Shown here: positions 51,496 through 60,420 of the stretch, one piece after another
How the letters are laid out: each line of letters begins with the position of its first letter
Position numbering within the stretch: position 1 is the stretch's first letter
NCBI GenBank assembly: GCA_018436095.1
Contig: JAHDMJ010000007.1
Span: 62,001-126,000, forward strand
Direction: 5' to 3'
Origin: Clostridia bacterium
Lineage (GTDB): Bacteria > Bacillota > Peptococcia > DRI-13 > UBA5745
Length of the DNA: 64,000 bases
Translations under genes and position numbers: made by a program
The notes under the pieces: model-generated
Told to the model about the DNA's origin: nothing
Seen by the model: the letters and a program-made list of their open reading frames with translations, nothing else
The model's database searches: none

Positions 51496-52428
51496 TCATT
51501 GCAGAGCCTTAGCTATTTCAATAATATGTGAATCATCGGTACCACAGCAACCGCCATAGATTTTTAGGGGGAAGGATCTATGCAATAATAAAAACTCCTC
51601 CGCCAGTTCCTTAGCGGTCGTGGTTTTTAATGTCTTACTGTTGTCAAGTTCCTCTGGCGAAAGGTTTATAGCGTTAGCTTGTATGCCCCAAAATCTTTTT
51701 TTGACTAATTCGGTCCGGTTTTCTTTTTGCGATAGTGCCTCTCTAAGTATGGCCGGGTGGACACAGTTGGTCATATAGCAAAGCGGATTTAATTCAGTTG
51801 AGGCATCAATCTTTAAAATGGCATCATGAATCGTGCTGCCGTCAAGCAGCGTACCATTACCGTTTATCATTAGACTAATGATATATGGCAGTTTTGATTT
51901 TTCCATAACTTTCGCCATTCCAAGGGCCTCCGGCAGCGCAGGCATAATCCCGGCGAAAAGAAAATCAATAGCCTCTAAATCAAACATATCCATCTGCCAG
52001 GAATGGTATTCTATCGCTTCATCCGTATTCAGGCCTTCTATCCCGCTGTATGCATCGCCCCTGCAGCCCATCATTCCGCCAATAAATGTTTCACAGACAT
52101 ATTTAGACGACAATTCGCCAAGAAAAGCAGCGTAATCTTTCATCATGTTTTTATCCCTGTATTTAGAGCGCAAAACTCTTTCTTTATTGGCCCTTCTTGT
52201 ATTTGTAAGCAAAAGGATTGGCAGTTTGTAATCCTCGGCAACTTTTAAATAACTGCAATAAATTGACGTTAACGCATCCCGCCCAGCAGAGTCGTAAATT
52301 AAAGATGCATACATTATGTCTGCATCGGGCCTTATAGAAAATGCATGCTCAATTCTTTGCCCTACTGCCCCCTCAGTAAGGATAAGGTGATTTGTATTAA
52401 AACAGTTTTTGAAACGTGATTCCTCCAT
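51496..52428 (-). CDS. Homocysteine S-methyltransferase-like protein
   Basis: A 310-residue single-domain homocysteine S-methyltransferase fold protein. Zinc ligands are likely in CYMTNCVHPAIL and GGCCGTDDSHIIEIA (paired Cys near the C-terminus), both in family positions. ADIMYASLIYDSAGRDALTS and LLLTNTRRANKERVLRSKYR are less standard. Such enzymes use S-methylmethionine, betaine or other methyl donors. The gene stands beside the carboxylate operon but no direct link is evident. Start at 52428 (GGAG upstream). Base composition is more AT-rich than the arg, helD or pyr genes. Confidence 0.85.
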   Translation of the reverse strand: MEESRFKNCFNTNHLILTEGAVGQRIEHAFSIRPDADIMYASLIYDSAGRDALTSIYCSYLKVAEDYKLPILLLTNTRRANKERVLRSKYRDKNMMKDYAAFLGELSSKYVCETFIGGMMGCRGDAYSGIEGLNTDEAIEYHSWQMDMFDLEAIDFLFAGIMPALPEALGMAKVMEKSKLPYIISLMINGNGTLLDGSTIHDAILKIDASTELNPLCYMTNCVHPAILREALSQKENRTELVKKRFWGIQANAINLSPEELDNSKTLKTTTAKELAEEFLLLHRSFPLKIYGGCCGTDDSHIIEIAKALQ

Positions 52429-52493
52429 AATTCGCAACTCCGTAACAATTTTCCCTAAAACCCAACCTTCATTGAGCGATAAACGGAACATAT

Positions 52494-52521
52494 AAAGAAA
52501 TAGAGCCCTTAATCGAGCCCC
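52494..52521 (-). terminator. Terminator after the YwgA-like gene
   Basis: Reverse-strand stem of about 7 bp with G-U pairs (GGGGCTC/GGGCTCT) and a 6-nt loop, then TTTCTTT; resembles the hairpin at 37923. Confidence 0.5.
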
Positions 52522-52551
52522 ATTCCCTTATCGATAAACAATCTTAAAATA

Positions 52552-53073
52552 TTAATGAGAAAACCGCTTATTAAAATAGGCAAAACTCTCCAACGAACGC
52601 TGGATTTGCTCTACGGAATATTTGGCGCCTTTGATTTTTTGCACGCCGGCAATCACGCTTTCCCTTGTTTTGTCCTCCAAATGGTCATAAGCATACATAG
52701 CTGTGGTCAATAGTTCCAGATCCGATGGAGACTCATGAGAAAAACGCTGAATTAGCTGATCGATAATCTCTTGCTGCTCCCTTGATAATTCCTTTGGTAA
52801 AACAGCAAAGTCCCTTTCATTTATGCTCATTAAATGAGAGTGTCCGGAATAATCAAACTCAATTATCCCATCAGCACCCAAAGACATAGTAGAGGTGTCT
52901 AATGCTGCACTATAAGGCCCATAAAAATGAATGCCATAATTATACCCAAGATTAACGCCTTTTTGCTGGATTAAAAAAATCATTTTATGCAAAGCTTTTT
53001 TTCCTGGCTTTTTGCCCCAGAGCTCATTAATCCTTTTGATTACATATGCCGCATTATCCAAAATCTCCATCAT
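52552..53073 (-). CDS. YwgA-like protein
   Basis: A 173-residue protein resembling Bacillus YwgA. KALHKMIFLIQQKGVNLGYN and GIHFYGPYSAALDTSTMSLG recall the 'KLQKLLYLAQ...YGP' core of the Panacea/DUF4065 fold, whose members neutralise toxins. It starts at the stop of the HD gene (TGATG overlap), so the pair is translationally coupled, as ywfO-ywgA are adjacent in Bacillus. Function is unknown; an accessory or inhibitor of the HD enzyme is a reasonable guess. Confidence 0.78.
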   Translation of the reverse strand: MMEILDNAAYVIKRINELWGKKPGKKALHKMIFLIQQKGVNLGYNYGIHFYGPYSAALDTSTMSLGADGIIEFDYSGHSHLMSINERDFAVLPKELSREQQEIIDQLIQRFSHESPSDLELLTTAMYAYDHLEDKTRESVIAGVQKIKGAKYSVEQIQRSLESFAYFNKRFSH

Positions 53074-54404
53074 CAGCTCTCCTTCCTTGTATCCAGCAGT
53101 TCAGCGACGATTCTTTTTGCATCTGCAGCATGCAGTTTATCCACGTAAAGCCGCTTAATGTTAATCGGTTTAATAAGGCTTTGCAACAATATTGATTCTG
53201 CCGCAATACTTGAGGGCTCCTCCATATGGTTTACTAATATAGGAATTCCCTTGCCGCTGTTAGCGGCATATTCCTCTAATACAGGAATTTTGTGGGGCAG
53301 CTTATTAGCTGTGTCTTCAAATATATCACAGGCCAGCTCTCTTTTCAACTTGTCCTTAATCACCTTATACAAGATCAAATCGCTTCCTTGACTACTGTGA
53401 GGCGGAGTCTCGTAAACACAGGACATAACGCTCCTCCTTAAAAATTGCTGGGCAACAGGATTGATAGCTTGAGTCTCCTTAATTTTACCCAATACTGTTA
53501 AGTCATCCCATTTTAGAAATTCTTCAACTTCCTCGGGATATTTAGAACCAGGCAAAACATTGCGAATACTTTCAGTTAAGAGATTGTCCAGATAACGCCT
53601 GGTTTTGTGAAAATAAACTTGAATAAACATGAAGTATCGGGCAATCACAAACTCTTCAAAGGCATGGACGCCGCCTCTCTCCACCGCTAATTGCATAATA
53701 TTGCCTTTTGGTTCAACATACACACTTAAAGAAGATAGTAATCTATTTAAATCATACTTGCCGTAATTAACACCGCAATAATAGGAGTCCCGCAATAAAT
53801 AATCCATTTTATCGCAATCAAGCTCACTATCCATGAAGCTTCTAAGAAACTTATAATCCGGCACCCTGTACTGAGGGTCCATTTCGGGATTATCTTCACC
53901 ATAGATTAACCATAGTAACTCCGGGGTAATCGCATACTCTTCTCCTACATTATATCTTTGACAAAATTCATCTCCAATGTCACGGATACATTGGGAAATT
54001 TCAGTGTTACAGATTATTTTGCGGGTGAAATCCTCGTGTTCTTCACCCTGTCCAAAAAGTTCCTCGGAACCATGGGAAAATGGTGCATGACCAAGATCAT
54101 GAGTCAAAGCAATTAATCTTAATATCTGCTTGTACCACTGCTTGTGCACCTCGTTAAAGAGTACTGTTCCTTTAGACTTTCTATAGTTGTCCAATGCAGA
54201 TTCATAAGTTTTTGTCACTAAATGCATTACGCCCAGTGAATGGCCAAAGCGGCTATGCTCTGCTCCCGGATATACTAAGTATGTAGTAGACAATTGTTTT
54301 ATATTACGCAGCCGCTGAAAAGGAATTGAGTCAATAATTCTTAATTCCAAGTCACTCGATTCAATAAATCCATGTATGGGATCCCGAAATCGGTACGGCA
54401 ACAC
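53073..54404 (-). CDS. HD-domain nucleotide phosphohydrolase (YwfO/SAMHD1-like)
   Basis: A 443-residue HD-superfamily protein. FRDPIHGFIESSDLELRIID, QRLRNIKQLSTTYLVYPGAE with HSRFGHSLGVMHL, and ALTHDLGHAPFSHGSEELFG supply the H...HD metal ligands; SELDCDKMDYLLRDSYYCGV gives the last Asp. This is the SAMHD1/dGTPase-like pattern, consistent with hydrolysis of dNTPs. Start is a GTG with GAGGTG upstream. The base composition is AT-richer than its neighbours, and the coupled YwgA-like gene suggests a two-component module. Confidence 0.88.
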   Translation of the reverse strand: MLPYRFRDPIHGFIESSDLELRIIDSIPFQRLRNIKQLSTTYLVYPGAEHSRFGHSLGVMHLVTKTYESALDNYRKSKGTVLFNEVHKQWYKQILRLIALTHDLGHAPFSHGSEELFGQGEEHEDFTRKIICNTEISQCIRDIGDEFCQRYNVGEEYAITPELLWLIYGEDNPEMDPQYRVPDYKFLRSFMDSELDCDKMDYLLRDSYYCGVNYGKYDLNRLLSSLSVYVEPKGNIMQLAVERGGVHAFEEFVIARYFMFIQVYFHKTRRYLDNLLTESIRNVLPGSKYPEEVEEFLKWDDLTVLGKIKETQAINPVAQQFLRRSVMSCVYETPPHSSQGSDLILYKVIKDKLKRELACDIFEDTANKLPHKIPVLEEYAANSGKGIPILVNHMEEPSSIAAESILLQSLIKPINIKRLYVDKLHAADAKRIVAELLDTRKES

Positions 54405-54501
54405 GCATCACCTCTTCTTTACATAATCTTACCATTTCCCTCCATCCTTCTCAATCTTTTAATTGTTGATTTTATTTTGATGACCTCCTTAGTGCTGTGT
54501 G

Positions 54502-54724
54502 TCGGCTAAAACTTGTCAATGATCGGCGAGAATTTTTTTCGTCAGACAAGGCGGAGGAAGAAGGCATACCCGTGGCGGTATGGCGACTGACGACAACGCC
54601 GGTTCTACGAACTCAATCTGCTGTCCGTAGATATCGGGGCGCAGATGTATCTGCTATCCGGAGTTACTTCGGGCGCAGATGTACTGACGGAAAAAAGGCC
54701 GGCGAGCAGTAAAGTTTTAGCTGA
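54502..54724. repeat. 223-bp intergenic element with inverted ends
   Basis: The ends TCGGCTAAAACTT (54502-54514) and AAGTTTTAGCTGA (54712-54724) are inverted copies with one mismatch. Further in, TTTTTT-CGTCAG on the left faces CTGACGG-AAAAAA on the right. Direct repeats GGGCGCAGATGTA occur within. It has MITE-like form and no gene. It fills most of the gap 54405-54792. Confidence 0.55.
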
Positions 54725-54792
54725 TACATAGCGCTGGACTCCTTGACGAGGACTGGCCGTCCCTATACAATCTTAGGAAAGGAGGTTTTCCT

Positions 54793-56100
54793 ATGCCTGC
54801 AAATATTATCCGGCTTACCGGGGCCCTTTTGGCCGACCCTGCCGCCGGTATTTTCGCCCCCTTTGACCTGCAGCTTGAAGATGACCGGATTGAGGGCATC
54901 TACCCCGCCGGCAGCCTCAAGGGCAAAGCTCAGGGCCAAGAAATGGATCTATCCGGCTGCATTCTGGCGCCGGGTCTCACCGATCTCCACGTACATCTGC
55001 GGGAGCCCGGCGGCGAAGAAAACGAAACCATCCACTGCGGCCTAAAGGCTGCCGCCGCAGGCGGTTTTACCGCCATCTGCACCATGCCCAATTCCCTCCG
55101 GACAGCCGACCATCCTGATGTGCTCCGCTATATTAAAGACAAGGCTGCCGCCTTAAATCTGGCGGATATCCTGCCTATTGCGGCCATCACCAAAGGTCTG
55201 GCCGGCCAGGAATTCACGGATATGGCAGCCTTAAAAGAGGCGGGGGCTGTGGCTTTTAGTGACGACGGCATGCCGGTCACCCATAGCGGTATTATGGAGG
55301 AGGCTCTTATACGGGCCAAGGCTCTGGGCCTTGCCATCATTGATCATTGCGAAGACTTGGCTCTTAAAAAGGACGGTTTGATGCATGAAGGGGCAATCTC
55401 CCGCCAACTGGGGCTCCCCGGCATTTCCGCTGTCAGCGAGGCTGTGCCCATTGCCCGCAACATCCTGCTGGCTCAGAAAACCGGCGGCCGCATGCATATC
55501 GCCCATTTAAGCACCCGGGAGGGCGTAGCCCTTATGGCCTTTGCCCGCAGCCAGGGTATTACCGTCACCGCCGAAGCTATGCCTCATCATATCCGGCTTA
55601 CGGACCGGGAGCTGTTGGGCTTCAACACCATGGCCAAGGTCAGCCCGCCCCTCAGAGGGGAGGAGCATCGTCAAGCCGTGGCCGGCGGGGTCAAAAGCGG
55701 CCTGCTGACATGCCTGGCTACCGATCACGCCCCTTGGTCCTTAGCCGCTAAAGCCAAACCCTTTGCCCAGGCCCCCAACGGTATCAGCGGCCTGGAGACG
55801 GCCCTGGCCGTGGCTTGGGATACCCTGGTGGTCAAGGAAGATATGGCGCCTTTGGATCTGCTGGCCCGCTTCATTGTAGGCCCCGCCCAGGTGCTGGGCC
55901 GGAAGCCCGCCGCTTTAGCTGCCGGCGAACCTGCCAATTTAGTAGCCATTGATCCTCTATTAAAGAAGACCGTGGAGCCTGACCATTTTTATTCCATGGG
56001 TAAAAACACTCCCTTTGCCGGCATGACTCTCCAAGGCTGGCCCGTACTCACTATCTATCGGGGCCGGGTTGTTATGGAAAAGGGGCGGGTCATTGACTGA
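54793..56100 (+). CDS. pyrC: Dihydroorotase
   Basis: A 435-residue dihydroorotase of the Bacillus PyrC class, cyclising carbamoyl-aspartate to dihydroorotate. Zinc motif LTDLHVHLREPGGEENETIH, later His in AITKG... and IIDHCEDLALKKDG, HIAHLSTREGVALM, and the catalytic Asp in CLATDHAPWS. AAAGGAGG precedes the ATG. It heads the plus-strand pyr genes; no pyrR-type attenuator was recognised in front of it. Confidence 0.96.
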   Translation: MPANIIRLTGALLADPAAGIFAPFDLQLEDDRIEGIYPAGSLKGKAQGQEMDLSGCILAPGLTDLHVHLREPGGEENETIHCGLKAAAAGGFTAICTMPNSLRTADHPDVLRYIKDKAAALNLADILPIAAITKGLAGQEFTDMAALKEAGAVAFSDDGMPVTHSGIMEEALIRAKALGLAIIDHCEDLALKKDGLMHEGAISRQLGLPGISAVSEAVPIARNILLAQKTGGRMHIAHLSTREGVALMAFARSQGITVTAEAMPHHIRLTDRELLGFNTMAKVSPPLRGEEHRQAVAGGVKSGLLTCLATDHAPWSLAAKAKPFAQAPNGISGLETALAVAWDTLVVKEDMAPLDLLARFIVGPAQVLGRKPAALAAGEPANLVAIDPLLKKTVEPDHFYSMGKNTPFAGMTLQGWPVLTIYRGRVVMEKGRVID

Positions 56101-56118
56101 CCGTCGTAAAGCTGAAAT

Positions 56119-56280
56119 GTACAAAATCTGAGGTTTTGTGGCTGTTGTTCCTTTGGAATAGTAGATTCAAACTATGCCTAACGCTAAATATAGGGAGAAA
56201 TCGGTGTTCAGGGGCGTAAAATTTGAGATTTTGAGTGATGAACCAATGCAAACAGCCCTAAAAACTCAAATTTTGTACAC
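56119..56280. repeat. Dispersed ~20-nt motif, cluster C (variant)
   Basis: Three diverged copies between pyrC and pyrF: 56119-56140 (plus, GTACAAAATCTGAGGTTTTG), 56214-56237 (plus) and 56260-56280 (minus, ends TTTTGTACAC). The last two face each other and could pair in RNA. A short open frame here (56174-56392) does not look coding. Confidence 0.55.
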
Positions 56281-56394
56281 ATGGCTGGATGGGAAGCGAC
56301 TTTCTCAGCGCCCTCAGTCTAAAGTTTGTCCTTTCCTTGGAGCAGCAGATGAGTTCCTGTTACAATCAAAAATCTTAACGAAAGAGTGTTGAAT

Positions 56395-57120
56395 ATGAAC
56401 CACGAAGAACGGTTGATCGTAGCTCTGGATTTTCCCCGCTGGCAAGAGGCCCTGGAGTTGGTGGACTCTTTGCCGGAAGTTGTTTTTTATAAAATCGGCC
56501 TGGAGATGTTCCTGTCGGCAGGACAGCAGGCCATAAAGGACTTGAAGGACCGGGGCAAGAAAGTTTTCCTGGATTTAAAATTCCACGACATCCCCAATAC
56601 CGTAGCCCGGGCCTGCTGCCAGGCCTGCCGCTTCGGAGCCGATATCATCAACGTCCACGCCGCCGGCGGCGCCAAAATGATGGAGCAGGCCGCCAGGGAA
56701 ATGGCTGCTTATGCCCAAAAGGAAGGGCTTACGCCGCCTGCCTTGATTGCCGTTACTATCTTGACCAGTATGGCGGCCGAGGATCTGGCTCCGGTGGGCT
56801 TCAGCGGGCTGCCCGCAGAAAACGTGGTGCGGCTGGCAAAGCTCTCCCACGGCTACGGCATGCAGGGAGTGGTAGCCTCCCCCAGGGAAATCAAGCAAAT
56901 CCGGGAAGCTGTGGGCCAGGACTTTCTCATCGTCTGTCCCGGCGTCCGTCCCGCCGGCACCGATCTTAACGACCAGCAAAGAACCATGACGCCGCAAGAA
57001 GCCATCGCTGCCGGCGCCGACTATCTGGTGGTAGGCCGCCCCATTACCAAGGCTGCAGAGCCCCGGACAAAAGCCCTGGAGATTTTGGCGGAGATCAGGC
57101 AGGGCCTGGCTCAGCGTTGA
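56395..57120 (+). CDS. pyrF: Orotidine-5'-phosphate decarboxylase
   Basis: A 241-residue class I OMP decarboxylase, making UMP. Active-site motif FLDLKFHDIPNTVARA (Asp-Lys-Asp tetrad), ALDFPRW near the N-terminus, VNVHAAGG-like INVHAAGGAKMME, VCPGVRPAGTD and YLVVGRPITKA at the phosphate-binding end. The ATG at 56395 is preferred; the ribosome site is weak (GAAAGAG). It lies downstream of pyrC, separated by repeat cluster C. Confidence 0.96.
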   Translation: MNHEERLIVALDFPRWQEALELVDSLPEVVFYKIGLEMFLSAGQQAIKDLKDRGKKVFLDLKFHDIPNTVARACCQACRFGADIINVHAAGGAKMMEQAAREMAAYAQKEGLTPPALIAVTILTSMAAEDLAPVGFSGLPAENVVRLAKLSHGYGMQGVVASPREIKQIREAVGQDFLIVCPGVRPAGTDLNDQQRTMTPQEAIAAGADYLVVGRPITKAAEPRTKALEILAEIRQGLAQR

Positions 57121-57166
57121 GGCAGCTTGCCCCATTATTCCACTAATAAAATGCGGAGGAATTACT

Positions 57167-58078
57167 TTGAATCACCACAGCACAACAGGCAATAATTCCG
57201 GGAATCAGGCGGAAGCCTCCCCTTTAAAAAAAGCTTTTCTTACCAGAAACCAACAAATTGCCAAAGGCATATACGAAATGGAGCTGGTGGAGCCTGATCT
57301 TGCCGCCGCAGCCCAGCCGGGGCAATTCGTTATGCTCGCCATCCGCAAAGGGGTGGAGCCTTTTTTGCGGCGGCCCTTCGGCATCGCCGGCATTCAGCCT
57401 CAGGCGGGCAGTATCCGCCTGATTTATCAGGTAACAGGCCGGGGCACCGCTGAAATGGCCGGCTGGGAGGCGGGCCGGCTGGTTGAGCTGCTGGGGCCTT
57501 TAGGCAATGGCTTCACCTGGGAAGAGGGACCCGGCCGGGTCATTTTGGCCGGCGGCGGTATGGGCATCGCGCCCCTGCTCCCTTTAGCCAAAGCCTTGCG
57601 CTCCCTGGATAAAGATGTCACTGTTTTCCTGGGAGCGAGAAGCCTGGACCTGGTCTTTGGCGTCAAAGAGTTGGGCCAGGCCGGCTGTCAGGTTCAGTTG
57701 GCTACCGAGGATGGCTCCGCCGGCGCTGCCGGTTTTGTCACTCTGCCCTTGGAAAGCTATCTGCAAAAAAACATTTCTGCCGCTCCCAATCAAGATCACC
57801 GCCGGAGCCAAACAGCAAACCAGCCTCAGCCTTCTTCTCTGCAGCTACAGGGCTTATACGCCTGCGGCCCCACCCCCTTTCTCAAAGCTGTAAGCAGCTT
57901 ATGCAGCCGCTACAGCCTGGCCGCCCAGCTCTCCCTTGAAGAACGCATGGGCTGCGGTCTGGGGGCCTGCATGGGCTGTACCGTCCAAATCAAGGACGGC
58001 GCCGGTAAAATCAAGCAGCAGCGTGTCTGCTACGAGGGACCAGTATTCAGAGCGGAGGAGGTGGTTTTCCATGGCTGA
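57167..58078 (+). CDS. pyrK: Dihydroorotate dehydrogenase electron-transfer subunit
   Basis: A 303-residue PyrK: FAD/NAD-binding ferredoxin reductase fold with a C-terminal 2Fe-2S cluster. RRPFGIAGIQ is the FAD motif, GGGMGIAPLLPLAKAL the NAD loop, and the cluster ligands are in MGCGLGACMGCTV plus RVCYEGPVF. Compared with the usual ~255-residue PyrK there is a Gln/Ser-rich insert of about 25 residues (NQDHRRSQTANQPQ) before the cluster domain. Start is TTG with GGAGGA upstream. It overlaps pyrD by 8 bp. Confidence 0.93.
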   Translation: MNHHSTTGNNSGNQAEASPLKKAFLTRNQQIAKGIYEMELVEPDLAAAAQPGQFVMLAIRKGVEPFLRRPFGIAGIQPQAGSIRLIYQVTGRGTAEMAGWEAGRLVELLGPLGNGFTWEEGPGRVILAGGGMGIAPLLPLAKALRSLDKDVTVFLGARSLDLVFGVKELGQAGCQVQLATEDGSAGAAGFVTLPLESYLQKNISAAPNQDHRRSQTANQPQPSSLQLQGLYACGPTPFLKAVSSLCSRYSLAAQLSLEERMGCGLGACMGCTVQIKDGAGKIKQQRVCYEGPVFRAEEVVFHG

Positions 58079-58988
58079 TCTTAAGGTGAATTTAGCCGGC
58101 CTGGCTTTAGATAATCCCGTTATGGCCGCCTCGGGCACCTACGGCTTCGGCCGGGAATTTCTGAAATTTTACCCCTCCAGCCTGCCCGGGGCCATTATGG
58201 CCAAAGGCCTGACGGTGGAGCCCACCGCCGGCAACCCCACACCCCGTATCGCCGAAACCCCTGCCGGCATGCTCAATAGCATCGGCCTGCAAAATCCCGG
58301 CGTGGAGGCTTTCATCCAGGAAGAATTACCTTGGCTCAAAGACCAAGGAGCCCGGGTCATTGCCAATATTAACGGTCATTCCTTAAAGGATTTCGAGGAA
58401 ATCAGCCGCCGCCTGGCGGCAGCCACCGGCCTTGACGCCATTGAAGTCAATATTTCCTGTCCCAATGTGGATAATGGCGGCATGTTTTTCGGCACTGATC
58501 CCACCTTGGCTGCCGAAGTCACCAAAGCGGTTAAAAAGCATTGCCGGGTGCCGCTGATTATCAAGCTTTCGCCCAACGTCACCGACATCACCGCCATTGC
58601 CAAGGCCGTAGCTGCCGAAGGAGCCGATATGCTCTCTTTGATCAATACCCTTTTGGGCATGGCCATCGACCGCAAAACCCGGCGGCCGGTGTTGGCCCGG
58701 CAGGTGGGCGGCCTTTCCGGCCCTGCCGTTAAACCGGTGGCTCTGCGAATGGTCTGGCAGGTGGCCCAGGCCGTGGATTTGCCGATTATCGGCATGGGAG
58801 GCATTGTCTCCGCCGAAGACGCCATCGAGTTTTTCCTGGCCGGTGCATCGGCTGTCGCAGTAGGCTCCGGCAATTTGACCAACCCTTACTGCATACCGGA
58901 GATTATTGCCGGCATCAGGCAATGGCTGGATCAAGAGGGCTACGCCTCCATTAATGATATTCGGGGCCTGGCCTTGCCCTGCCGCTGA
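58071..58988 (+). CDS. pyrD: Dihydroorotate dehydrogenase, catalytic subunit (class 1B)
   Basis: A 305-residue FMN enzyme that oxidises dihydroorotate to orotate and passes electrons through PyrK to NAD+. Motifs: NPVMAASGTYGFG, AKGLTVEPTAGNPTPRI, AIEVNISCPNVDNGG (catalytic Cys), IIKLSPNVTDI, MLSLINTLLGMAIDRKTRRP, IIGMGGIVSAEDAIEFFLAG. The start is the ATG at 58071 with GGAGGAGG upstream; the longer in-frame extension lies wholly in pyrK. Confidence 0.97.
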   Translation: MADLKVNLAGLALDNPVMAASGTYGFGREFLKFYPSSLPGAIMAKGLTVEPTAGNPTPRIAETPAGMLNSIGLQNPGVEAFIQEELPWLKDQGARVIANINGHSLKDFEEISRRLAAATGLDAIEVNISCPNVDNGGMFFGTDPTLAAEVTKAVKKHCRVPLIIKLSPNVTDITAIAKAVAAEGADMLSLINTLLGMAIDRKTRRPVLARQVGGLSGPAVKPVALRMVWQVAQAVDLPIIGMGGIVSAEDAIEFFLAGASAVAVGSGNLTNPYCIPEIIAGIRQWLDQEGYASINDIRGLALPCR

Positions 58989-59125
58989 TAGACCATATCT
59001 TACACAAACTTAACGCCAGCCCGCTGAGAAAAGCCCTTGCCAAAGCAGGCTAAACCCTGTAAACTGAAGGGAATAAGAAACTAGCACCCGGTAATCAATC
59101 CGAAACAGGAGAAAGAGGGTTCTCT

Positions 59126-59986
59126 ATGGCCGAAAAAGAAATTCGCATCGTCACGGACAGCACTGCCGACCTGCCTCCGGAATTCATTAAAGAAAACCGA
59201 ATCACGGTGGTGCCTTTACATATCACCTTTCCCAAAGGAGGCGCCTATCGGGATGGGCTTGATCTGACGGCAAAGGATTTTTATCCCTTGCTTTTAGCTG
59301 CCGGCGATGCTATTCCCAAAACCTCTACCCCCACAAAAGATGAATTTGCCCGGACCTATCAGGAGCTGATGGCCGAAAACCCCGATTGCCAGATCATCTC
59401 TATTCACTTGTCGGGAGGTCTCAGCAGCACCATAAGCGTGGCCCAGACCGCCGCCCGGGAAGTCAGTCCGGATATTTTCCCCTTTGACAGCCGCAATATC
59501 AGCTTCGGCATGGGCCTGCAGGTTCTGGAAGCTATTCGCCTGATCAAAGAGGGCGCCGCCGTCAAAAAAATCCTGGATCATCTAAGCCTGGTAGCCGCCC
59601 ATACGGAGACCATGTTTTGTCTGGATACCTTGGAGTATCTTTACAAGGGCGGCCGCATCGGCAGAGTTACCGCTTTTTTCGGCTCCATTCTCAATGTGAA
59701 ACCCATTATCCATGTTAAAGACGGTGTCTACGAATCCTTTGACAAAGTCCGCAGCCAAAAACAAGCCATCCAAAAGATGGTGGACCGGGGACTTAGTGTT
59801 TTGGATGGCCGCAAGCCTTTGCGGATGGGCGTAATCCACGGGGCCTGCGAGTCCATGGCCGACCTGCTGAAAGAAAAAGTCGAGACGGCTTACGGCAAGG
59901 CTGTGGACTGCTTCTCCGAGACGGGAGCCGTTATCGGCACTCATACCGGGCCCGGTACCTTGGGTATGACCGTTTGCCATTTATGA
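59126..59986 (+). CDS. DegV family fatty-acid-binding protein
   Basis: A 286-residue DegV protein. EIRIVTDSTADLPPEFIKEN, YRDGLDLTAKDFYPLL, PKTSTPTKDEFARTYQELM, IHLSGGLSSTISVAQTAA and a C-terminal IGTHTGPGTLGM are family features. DegV/FakB proteins carry a fatty acid for phosphorylation by FakA; many remain unassigned. It lies 137 bp after pyrD and may have its own promoter. Confidence 0.94.
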   Translation: MAEKEIRIVTDSTADLPPEFIKENRITVVPLHITFPKGGAYRDGLDLTAKDFYPLLLAAGDAIPKTSTPTKDEFARTYQELMAENPDCQIISIHLSGGLSSTISVAQTAAREVSPDIFPFDSRNISFGMGLQVLEAIRLIKEGAAVKKILDHLSLVAAHTETMFCLDTLEYLYKGGRIGRVTAFFGSILNVKPIIHVKDGVYESFDKVRSQKQAIQKMVDRGLSVLDGRKPLRMGVIHGACESMADLLKEKVETAYGKAVDCFSETGAVIGTHTGPGTLGMTVCHL

Positions 59987-60045
59987 TTTAAGACGGGATC
60001 ACTTTCTGCTGCAATATTTATAATATACGGTTTACACTTAATAGA

Positions 60046-60123
60046 AAAGACGCACGGTTCTGCCAATGGTATGCTGCATGAAAAGAGCAGCATACCATTT
60101 TACATAGCAACCGGTGCGTCTTT
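60046..60123. terminator. Large hairpin after degV
   Basis: An outer stem (AAAGACGCACGGTT with its near-perfect complement) encloses an inner perfect 12-bp stem ATGGTATGCTGC/GCAGCATACCAT. It starts 60 bp after the degV stop. A short T-run follows. Probably a terminator; its outer arm resembles the hairpin at 49055. Confidence 0.65.
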
Positions 60124-60209
60124 AAAACATCATTGTAAAAACAAACAGTTGCAAGGCAGGACCTGTGCAACTGTTTCGATCATATGCAGCTTCAAGAGGC
60201 AGCTTGCAC

Positions 60210-60344
60210 GGCACTGACGGCACTGACGGCACTGACCCCCTTGTGCAAAATTGCGGGTTTGTTACCCCGTTTGCTTGGAAAGGTGCAAAATTGCAGGTTT
60301 GTCGCCATTCGCACAGGCTAACTGTGCAAAATTGCAGCTTTGTC
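60210..60344 (+). repeat. Composite repeat block, cluster D plus-sense half
   Basis: Three units of GGCACTGAC (60210-60236), a CCCC tract, then three plus-sense copies of the dispersed motif at 60242-60262, 60282-60303 and 60323-60344, starts 40-41 bp apart. Copies read GCAAAATTGC(G/A)G(G/C)TTTGT. Spacers are unrelated to each other. Confidence 0.75.
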
Positions 60345-60420
60345 GGGTCAGATCACCGTCTTTTGGCCGTTTTTAGCATCAAAACAGGCTGAAAACCGGA
60401 TTTTTATAGCTGGAAGCCTT

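Noticed and set aside
56174-56392. 72-residue frame between pyrC and pyrF
   Set aside because: Lies on cluster C motif copies, lacks a ribosome site and shows no conserved features.
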